Under the pieces are notes generated by a model. It saw nothing but the letters and a program-made list of their open reading frames with translations. It was not told the DNA's origin and did not search any database. A DNA stretch of 14,716 bases from Clostridia bacterium (GTDB lineage: Bacteria > Bacillota > Clostridia > Peptostreptococcales > Anaerovoracaceae): NCBI GenBank assembly GCA_024403215.1, contig JAKSSJ010000025.1, forward strand, positions 1 through 14,716, in the 5' to 3' direction. The position numbers and the translations under genes are program-made. Below, piece after piece: positions 1 through 4,816 of this stretch. Position 1 is the first letter of the stretch, and each line of letters opens with the position of its first letter.

Positions 1-9
1 TTTCCTCGG

Positions 10-293
10 AATCGTCTAACATTTTGGCCCTGTTTTTATTCCCCAAGTGACGATTAACTCTTTCTTAATTAAATCGTCTAACTTTTTGCCCCTGTTTTTA
101 TTCCCAAAGTGACGATTCTTAAAATATATTATGTTTCGTCTACTGAAATTCACAGTATTTAACAACCAGGTACAAAACAGCCTTGAATAAGTAGACGATT
201 TGCTTAAATTAACACAAACCGGCACTTAGCCACCTGTTTTCCCTTTAAAAAGTTAGACGATTAGCTTAAATTAAGGCCAACCGTCACTTTTAA
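10..293. repeat. 62-bp tandem repeat block with AATCGTC/GACGATT inverted repeats
   Basis: Gene-free DNA. AATCGTC at 10-16 pairs with GACGATT at 49-55, and the same pair recurs at 72-78 and 111-117; both hairpins span 46 nt and start 62 bp apart. A third, larger inverted repeat has arms TCGTCTAC (136-143) and GTAGACGA (191-198). GACGATT then recurs at 194 and 256, again 62 bp apart, each followed by a similar sequence (GCTTAAATTAA, then AACCG and CACT), so 194-231 and 256-293 are direct repeats. Positions 47-269 are collinear, without gaps at the anchor points checked, with 14494-14716. The small minus-strand open frame here (16-225) is repeat DNA and not a credible gene. Function unknown. Confidence 0.75.
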
Positions 294-301
294 ATAGGCT
301 T

Positions 302-666
302 ACCTTGCCATTTGATTCAAAATAAGCATAAGTGGCAAGGTTTTAGGGCTTGTAAAAGTAGCCTACCTTGCCACTTATTCAAAAACTCCGCAAAGTGGCA
401 AGGTTTTAGGGCCTGTAAAAGAAGCCTACCTTGCCACTTATTCAAAATACTTGCAAAGTGGCAAGGTTTTTGAAAGGATTTTAAACTTTTAGCGTAAAAA
501 ACCTTGCCACTTTTAAGGAAAACTAAAGATGTGGCAAGGTAGAAGTAAAAAAACAAGTGAAAAACCTTGCCATTTTGAAGGAAAACTAAAGATGTGGCAA
601 GGTAGGTGCAAGATTATAGCAGCAAAACCTTGCCACTTTGCGTAAAATCTGCGGAAGTGGCAAGGT
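302..666. repeat. Array of six 40-nt hairpins phased at 63/73 bp
   Basis: Six inverted repeats lie at 302-341, 365-404, 428-467, 501-540, 564-603 and 627-666. Each is exactly 40 nt, with arms close to ACCTTGCCACTT and AAGTGGCAAGGT (9-12 bp) and a 16-22 nt loop. Start-to-start distances are 63, 63, 73, 63 and 63 bp. The first three share the loop start ATTCAAAA. The fourth and fifth share a different loop containing AAGGAAAACTAAAGAT. The sixth has its own loop. The 23-nt linkers at 342-364 and 405-427 are nearly identical. The open frame at 317-556 on the minus strand is only the translated repeat. No protein-coding or known RNA family is recognised; DNA-binding sites or a multi-hairpin RNA are both possible. 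Confidence 0.85.
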
Positions 667-945
667 TATGTGCTGTAACAGTAGTGAATGTTAGCTGTAG
701 CGCCAGCGAATGCGTGGTATAGAGGTAAAGATTATTGGTAGAAACGGTTGGAAGTAGTCCTGCGGTGGCCGTGAAGTGCCGGGCAGCGGAAAAAGAAGGG
801 ATGGTGCCCCTTAAGGAGCCCCGCCGAAGGCGGAACTTCGTAGAGTGGCGGAGGCCGGCGCCCGCCTATCCTGCCGCAGGCAGCGTAAAGTAGCACCGGC
901 AAGCGTTAGCGCGCAGCGGAACACGCTTTGGCCAAGCAAAAATCT
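667..945. other. GC-rich gene-free region with small hairpins
   Basis: No open frame here looks like a gene. The base composition shifts to GC-rich compared with the AT-rich repeats on the left and rpsU on the right. Small inverted repeats are visible: CCGCC/GGCGG around 820-833, CTGCC-GCA-GGCAG at 871-883, and AAGCGT (901-906) with ACGCTT (923-928). A 24-bp stretch at 807-830 recurs in inverted orientation at 14422-14445. No tRNA, riboswitch or attachment site is recognised. Confidence 0.5.
807..830 (+). repeat. 24-bp dispersed repeat, left copy
   Basis: This stretch begins CCCCTTAAGGAGCCCC and ends CCGAAGG. It is identical to the reverse complement of 14422-14445, on the other side of the coding block. 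Both copies sit in GC-rich intergenic DNA, so it is probably part of a longer dispersed element family; two copies only are visible here. Confidence 0.7.
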
Positions 946-946
946 C

Positions 947-975
947 TTGATTTTAAGGGGCAAAGTGGGTATAAT
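947..975 (+). promoter_or_regulatory. Sigma-A-type promoter of rpsU
   Basis: TTGATT (947-952), a 17-bp spacer and TATAAT (970-975) make a near-consensus housekeeping promoter. The predicted transcription start is near 982, leaving a leader of about 34 nt before the rpsU ATG. A 10-bp palindrome AGAACGTTCT (977-986) covers the predicted start; no known operator is assigned to it. Confidence 0.75.
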
Positions 976-1015
976 AAGAACGTTCTAATCTAGACGAGAA
1001 AGGTGGTGAACCGTT

Positions 1016-1198
1016 ATGGCACAGATTATCGTTAGAGAAGGCGAAAATTTGGAAAGCGCTCTTAAGAGATTTAAGCGTTCTTGTGCTAGAGACGGAGTTA
1101 TGGCCGAGCTCAGAAAGAGAGAATGCTACGAAAAGCCAAGCGTAAAGCGTAAGAAGAAATCAGAGGCTGCTCGTAAGAAAGCTAATAAGAGATTCTAA
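1016..1198 (+). CDS. rpsU: 30S ribosomal protein bS21
   Basis: The product is the small basic 30S subunit protein bS21, which lies near the platform and the anti-Shine-Dalgarno region of 16S rRNA and helps initiate translation. The 60-residue product has the usual family length. It begins MAQIIVREGENLESALKRF, contains the conserved Arg/Lys-rich helix (FKRSCARDGVMAELRKRECYEKPS), and ends in a highly basic tail (VKRKKKSEAARKK). A strong Shine-Dalgarno sequence AAAGGTGGT (999-1007) lies 8 nt before the ATG, which fixes the start. It has its own promoter upstream and an intrinsic terminator immediately downstream, so it is expressed as a single gene. In many Clostridia rpsU lies after mtaB and the HIT gene; here it precedes them. 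Confidence 0.97.
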   Translation: MAQIIVREGENLESALKRFKRSCARDGVMAELRKRECYEKPSVKRKKKSEAARKKANKRF

Positions 1199-1208
1199 TC
1201 CAAATCAT

Positions 1209-1242
1209 AAAGGCAGCTTGCAATTTCGCAGGCTGCTTTTTT
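1209..1242 (+). terminator. Rho-independent terminator of rpsU
   Basis: The 5' arm AAAGGCAGCTTGC (1209-1221) pairs with the 3' arm at 1228-1240 through 13 pairs, two of them G-T, around a 6-nt loop. The stem ends in six T residues (1237-1242). It lies 11 bp after the rpsU stop codon. The mtaB -35 candidate lies within its 3' half. Confidence 0.85.
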
Positions 1243-1252
1243 AGTGTATAAT
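1225..1252 (+). promoter_or_regulatory. Probable mtaB promoter giving a leaderless mRNA
   Basis: A perfect -10 box TATAAT lies at 1247-1252. The best -35 at a usual distance is weak (TTCGCA, 1225-1230, 16-bp spacer, four of six matches). Counting the usual 6 nt from the -10 box places the transcription start at 1259, the A of the mtaB ATG. No Shine-Dalgarno sequence is present upstream of that ATG. The promoter call rests mainly on the -10 box. Confidence 0.5.
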
Positions 1253-1258
1253 GTTAAT

Positions 1259-2788
1259 ATGAAAGTTGCGTTTTATACCCTCGGGTGCAAAGTTAATCAA
1301 TATGAAACTCAGGCTCTAAGCGAGCAGTTTAAAAAGGAAGGTTTTGAAGTTGTTCCTGAAGAAGACCTTGCCGATGTTTATATTGTTAACACCTGCACTG
1401 TTACGAGGATGGCCGATAGAAAATCTAGGCAGTATATAAGGCGCATGAAAAATAAAAATAAGGACGCCATTGTTGTAATGATGGGCTGTTACCCGCAGAC
1501 TAATCCAGATGAGGCCTTAGAAATTGACGAGGCAGATATCATCATGGGTACAACAGATAAGATGATGGCGGTGGAATTAGTGAAAAAGCTAATTGCCTCA
1601 AAGTTGTCAAAGGGGTCAGACCCCATTGACAATATTGGCCGCAAGCACGTAAAAAAGTTGTCAATGGGGTCTGACCCCAATGACAACTCCAACGACAACT
1701 CCAATGACAACTTAAAGTACCAAGAGCTTGGAGAAGTAAACGGAATTGAGTCTAGAACCAGAGCGCTTATAAAAATAGAAGATGGCTGCAACAGGTTTTG
1801 TTCCTACTGCGTCATTCCTTACGCAAGAGGTCCGGTTAGATCAAGAAATCTTGATCTAATAGTTGCCGAAGCTAAACGGCTCATTGATGCTGGTTACAAG
1901 GAAATCGTTTTGACCGGCATTAACACAGCGCTTTACGGAACTGAAAATGGGTTCAGCACAGCGAGCGAGGCAAGCAGATTGCCAGCAGGCGGCGCGGACG
2001 CAGGCGGCGTGGCAAGCGGATTGCCCGCAGGCGGCGCGGACGCGAGCGGCATCTACGGAATTGAGCTCGTAGTAAAAGCACTCAACGAAATTCCAGGCGA
2101 CTTTAGAATTAGGCTCGGATCTTTAGAACCAACTGTTGTTGATGCGAGCTACATTTTCAAATTATTAAAATATGATAAGCTCTGCCATCATGTTCATATG
2201 TCAGTTCAAAGCGGAAGCAGCAAAATAATCTCTGCAATGAACAGGCACTACACAAGAGAAGATTATCTTGCAATGGTAAAAACTCTAAGAGACTTCGACC
2301 CATTGTATGGAATAACTACAGATATTATCACTGGTTTTCCTGGAGAAAAAGAAGAGGACTTTAACGAGTCTATCTCGCTTGTAAGAGAAACGGAATTCTT
2401 AAAGGTACACTGCTTCCCATATTCAAAGAGACTTTACACCAAGGCCGCTTTGATGGAGAATCAAATCTCCCCTCCTGTCAAAAAGGAAAGAAACAGACGC
2501 CTCATAAACGCAGCAGAAGAAGCCGCAAACAATTTTAAATTCAAGATGGTTGGAAGCGTGCAAAGGGTTCTCGCAGAAGAGCTCGCGCCAAAGCCAGAGG
2601 AATGCGGCGGATGCGATGAGCTTTCTGGTCTCCTTCTTAAAAAGGGCGAGCTTCTTTGGAGGGGTCATGCATCAAACTTTATGGATGTATACTTTGCAGC
2701 AAAAGAAGGCGAAGATTTATCAAATACATTTGTTAACGTTAAAATTGCAGCGCCGTACGCTGACGGCGTGTTTGGAAGAAAGGAGTAG
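1259..2788 (+). CDS. mtaB: tRNA (N6-threonylcarbamoyladenosine(37)-C2)-methylthiotransferase MtaB, with two in-frame insertions
   Basis: This radical-SAM enzyme converts t6A37 to ms2t6A37 in tRNAs that read ANN codons. From the chosen ATG the product has 509 residues, against about 430-450 in the family. The N-terminal MTTase domain has the cluster cysteines C10 (LGCKVN), C46 (NTCTVT) and C77 (MGCYPQ). The radical-SAM motif CNRFCSYC gives C177, C181 and C184. A TRAM domain follows from about residue 432. The extra length comes largely from two insertions: about residues 111-151, encoded by REP-like palindromes, and residues 237-264, a duplicated 14-residue unit inside the radical-SAM domain. 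All catalytic motifs are intact, so the enzyme is probably active. A GTG at 1244 is in frame, but family proteins start MKVAFYTLGCKVN, which fits 1259. The stop is 3 nt before the HIT gene start. Confidence 0.93.
   Translation: MKVAFYTLGCKVNQYETQALSEQFKKEGFEVVPEEDLADVYIVNTCTVTRMADRKSRQYIRRMKNKNKDAIVVMMGCYPQTNPDEALEIDEADIIMGTTDKMMAVELVKKLIASKLSKGSDPIDNIGRKHVKKLSMGSDPNDNSNDNSNDNLKYQELGEVNGIESRTRALIKIEDGCNRFCSYCVIPYARGPVRSRNLDLIVAEAKRLIDAGYKEIVLTGINTALYGTENGFSTASEASRLPAGGADAGGVASGLPAGGADASGIYGIELVVKALNEIPGDFRIRLGSLEPTVVDASYIFKLLKYDKLCHHVHMSVQSGSSKIISAMNRHYTREDYLAMVKTLRDFDPLYGITTDIITGFPGEKEEDFNESISLVRETEFLKVHCFPYSKRLYTKAALMENQISPPVKKERNRRLINAAEEAANNFKFKMVGSVQRVLAEELAPKPEECGGCDELSGLLLKKGELLWRGHASNFMDVYFAAKEGEDLSNTFVNVKIAAPYADGVFGRKE
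1603..1633 (+). repeat. REP-like palindrome, copy 1, inside mtaB
   Basis: This 31-nt imperfect palindrome has GTTGTCAAAGGGGTC as its left arm and is centred on the A at 1618. It is read in frame as part of mtaB (LSKGSDPIDN). It matches the palindromes at 1657-1687 and 3146-3176. Its position between the MTTase and radical-SAM domains is a variable linker in the family, which would tolerate insertion. Confidence 0.8.
1650..1711 (+). repeat. REP-like palindrome, copy 2, with 12-bp tandem tail, inside mtaB
   Basis: The palindrome at 1657-1687 is preceded by T and six A residues. Positions 1650-1679 are identical to 3139-3168 in the convergent intergenic region. It is followed by a 12-bp tandem (AATGACAACTCC, then AACGACAACTCC, then AATGACAAC; 1679-1711) that encodes an Asn/Asp/Ser run. 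It lies 54 bp after copy 1, so both are read in the same frame. The intergenic copy has a related 9-bp tandem tail, so palindrome plus GACAAC tail seems to be one element. Confidence 0.8.
1967..2050 (+). repeat. Two 42-bp tandem units inserted in the radical-SAM domain of mtaB
   Basis: Units at 1967-2008 and 2009-2050 differ at only a few positions and each encodes 14 residues: EASRLPAGGADAGG and VASGLPAGGADASG. Each unit opens with a GGCAA/TTGCC inverted repeat (1969-1983 and 2011-2025). The DNA is much richer in GC than the surrounding gene. It falls between the conserved strand EIVLTGIN and the segment IELVVKALNEIPG, which are normally joined by a short loop. Confidence 0.85.
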
Positions 2789-2791
2789 AAA

Positions 2792-3133
2792 ATGTCAGAC
2801 TGTATTTTTTGCAAGATTGCAAGCGGCGAGATTCCATCAAACAAGGTCTATGAAGATGACAAAATCTTATCGTTCTACGATTTAGATCCTCAGGCTCCTG
2901 TGCATGTTTTAATCATTCCAAAAAAGCATATTGGTTCTTTAGATGAAGCAACAGAGGAAGATAAGGAGCTTCTTTCTTACATTATGCTTAAGATTAAAGA
3001 CATTGCAAAAAGTCTTGAGCTTGAAAATGGTTACCGCGTAGCAATTAATACTGGCGAGGATGGCGGACAAACAGTGCATCACCTGCACTTCCACCTGCTT
3101 GGAAAGAGATCAATGATTTGGCCACCAGGCTAG
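2792..3133 (+). CDS. HIT-family (HINT-like) nucleotide hydrolase
   Basis: This is a histidine-triad protein of the HINT branch, which hydrolyses nucleoside phosphoramidates and related adenylated or guanylated compounds in the cytoplasm. The 113-residue length is typical. It begins MSDCIFCKIASGEIPS, with the cysteine pair C4/C7 found in many HINT proteins. It has the substrate-binding segment DLDPQAPVHVLIIPKKHI and ends with the triad motif HLHFHLLG (H97, H99, H101), where the middle histidine is the expected nucleophile. A strong Shine-Dalgarno AAAGGAG (2779-2785) overlaps the end of mtaB and sits 6 nt before the ATG. With only 3 nt between the genes it is almost certainly cotranscribed with mtaB. 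The in vivo substrate cannot be read from sequence. Confidence 0.93.
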   Translation: MSDCIFCKIASGEIPSNKVYEDDKILSFYDLDPQAPVHVLIIPKKHIGSLDEATEEDKELLSYIMLKIKDIAKSLELENGYRVAINTGEDGGQTVHHLHFHLLGKRSMIWPPG

Positions 3134-3139
3134 AGCAAT

Positions 3140-3194
3140 AAAAAAGTTGTCAATGGGGTCTGACCCCATTGACAACATTGACAACATTGACAAC
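3140..3194 (-). terminator. REP-like palindrome, copy 3, acting as terminator of the minus-strand cluster
   Basis: A perfect palindrome at 3146-3176 has 15-bp arms (GTTGTCAATGGGGTC) around a single T. Read on the minus strand it is followed by six T residues (3145-3140), which fits an intrinsic terminator for the SLH/transglutaminase gene. On the plus strand no T tract follows, so the HIT gene has no clear terminator of its own. Three ATTGACAAC units in tandem (3168-3194) run up to the stop codon of the minus-strand gene. The sequence belongs to the same repeat family as the copies inside mtaB. Confidence 0.75.
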
Positions 3195-4801
3195 TAGTAA
3201 TAGATTCCTTTATATTCTTTGAGGCACAGCGCCTCGTCTTTAAATCTTGCAAACTCTGTTTTCTTCATTGAATCTCTTAATGGTCTAAACTCTAATTTAG
3301 ATTCTGCATCGTTTAAATCGCAAACTCCAAAATAGTTGAGCCAGTCGCAAAGGCAAGTCTTGCCATCAAGCACTAAGTAAGATACAACGTGAACTTCTCC
3401 ATATATTGTTGCACCATTGAGTCCATAAGCTTCAATACCGTTTAAATTCATCAGGATATTGAACAAGCTTGCGTGCGAGCCGCAGTCACCTGCAAGGTTT
3501 TTAAGCAGTGGATATGCACCATCTGTTTCCATGTAGCAAATAGAGTATTCTGGATGATGTGCTACATAGTTATAGAAGTCGAGAAAGGTTGAACCCGGGT
3601 GCTCTGCAATATATTTCTTCTCTGCACTTGTTGGTGCATAAGGCTGCCAGCCAAGTGAGTAATAGTATCTTGGCAAAAACTCTGCATAAGCTTCTGCAAG
3701 TTCTCTTTGAGTAGTAAAGTTCTTGTTATATACTGATTCCTCAAACTGAGCCTTAACAAGCTCTGCCATGAGATATGTTTCTATTACATGAGATGCAAGT
3801 TCTTCTTTTGTATATACAGGTGGCTGACCATCTGTTGTGATATAGAACTTGTTATCATTACCTGCATATGCGTAGCAAAGATAGCAATCAAGCCACTCAC
3901 CAACTAAAGCTGCATATACAGTTCCAAGTGCACCGTAATCTCCAAGGCTTGCCGACCACTTAACGTTCTTTGGAGCCTTGATTGTCTTTGTATCATATTC
4001 CCAATCTCCTTTTAGATAAGAGATGAGGAAATTCTCTGTCCATTCAAGATCTGTCTTAGGATTATCGTGCCACTTCATATCCCGCATGCCATAAGCTTTA
4101 AGCATTTCGTTGTAATGCGGAATGTCATCTTTCTTTGGATCTGATACAATCTCACCTAATTTAGCATCTTCAAATTTTGCTTTTGTAAATACTCCATCAG
4201 CAATGAGCTTTTCTGCAAGAGTAGTAGCGCTATCCTTCATCTTGCCAAACAAAGCGTTCCAAGAAATGCTTGCGCAGTCTGCTCTTAAAAAGCCCTCATC
4301 AATTACAACAGAGTCTGTTACAACACCAAGACTTTTTGCAAGAGTAAATGGATCTCTCCAGTTAAAGTCTTTTCCTGTTCCGTCTTGATAACCCATTGCT
4401 CTTAAAACAAAGGTTACAAACTGAGCAGCTGTTGCATTACTTGTTCCAAACTCAGTTGCACTGATTCCATTTGTAAGTCCGTTTTGATAAGCATAACCAA
4501 CATAGTTATTTGCCCACTTTGGAACGTCCTTAAACGGATGCTTAAACGAGCCAGCTAAAATTTCTGATTCTTTTCCAAGAAGTCTAAGCATTATTACCAA
4601 TGCTTCAATTCTTGATGGTGCTCTGTTTAAATCAAATTCAGTATCTGATGTACCCTTAAATAAGCTAAGCCCCTTAAGTTTTGTTGCAATAGCTTCTTCT
4701 GTTATTGTTGTGCGAGCCTTACTATCCGCAAATACGCAGGCAGGCGCAAAGCTTAAAAGCAATGCAACTACAAGGACTATACTTAGGATACGTTTTTTCA
4801 T
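3194..4801 (-). CDS. Secreted SLH-repeat protein with C-terminal transglutaminase-like cysteine domain
   Basis: The 535-residue product begins with a signal peptide (MKKRILSIVLVVALLLSFAP, cleavage probably after VFA near residue 25). Three S-layer-homology repeats follow at about 42-78, 90-138 (clearest, starting FKDVPKWANNYVGYAY) and 148-188; SLH repeats bind pyruvylated secondary cell-wall polymers. After a linker of unknown fold, the C-terminus carries a transglutaminase/protease-like core: C440 in GDCGSHASLFN, H471 in GEVHVVSYLVLDGK and D486 in CDWLNYF form a plausible Cys-His-Asp triad. It is expected on the cell surface as a wall-anchored peptidase or crosslinking enzyme; the substrate is unknown. 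The start is preceded by AAAGAGG, and only 15 nt separate it from the upstream beta-helix gene, so the two are probably cotranscribed and may act on the same surface structure. Confidence 0.85.
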   Translation of the reverse strand: MKKRILSIVLVVALLLSFAPACVFADSKARTTITEEAIATKLKGLSLFKGTSDTEFDLNRAPSRIEALVIMLRLLGKESEILAGSFKHPFKDVPKWANNYVGYAYQNGLTNGISATEFGTSNATAAQFVTFVLRAMGYQDGTGKDFNWRDPFTLAKSLGVVTDSVVIDEGFLRADCASISWNALFGKMKDSATTLAEKLIADGVFTKAKFEDAKLGEIVSDPKKDDIPHYNEMLKAYGMRDMKWHDNPKTDLEWTENFLISYLKGDWEYDTKTIKAPKNVKWSASLGDYGALGTVYAALVGEWLDCYLCYAYAGNDNKFYITTDGQPPVYTKEELASHVIETYLMAELVKAQFEESVYNKNFTTQRELAEAYAEFLPRYYYSLGWQPYAPTSAEKKYIAEHPGSTFLDFYNYVAHHPEYSICYMETDGAYPLLKNLAGDCGSHASLFNILMNLNGIEAYGLNGATIYGEVHVVSYLVLDGKTCLCDWLNYFGVCDLNDAESKLEFRPLRDSMKKTEFARFKDEALCLKEYKGIYY

Positions 4802-4816
4802 AAAGGACCTCTTTCT

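Noticed and set aside
302..666. CRISPR array (40-nt repeats with 23-nt spacers)
   Set aside because: The repeats are hairpins with variable loops, the spacers at 342-364 and 405-427 are nearly identical to each other, one gap is 33 nt, and no cas gene is present.
10..666. Integron attC array or protein-coding minus-strand frames (16-225, 317-556)
   Set aside because: There are no gene cassettes between the hairpins and no integrase gene. The frames are translated repeats without ribosome binding sites or recognisable protein features.
977..986. AGAACGTTCT at the rpsU start as a LexA box
   Set aside because: The Gram-positive LexA site has GAAC and GTTC separated by four bases; here the half-sites are adjacent, and rpsU is not a typical SOS gene.
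1244..1258. GTG at 1244 as the mtaB start
   Set aside because: It would add five residues not found in the family, overlaps the -10 box, and has no ribosome binding site. The ATG at 1259 gives the conserved N-terminus.
1489..1791. Minus-strand open frame inside mtaB
   Set aside because: It is the complement of the mtaB coding sequence; its GSDP repeats only reflect the palindromic nature of the inserted elements.
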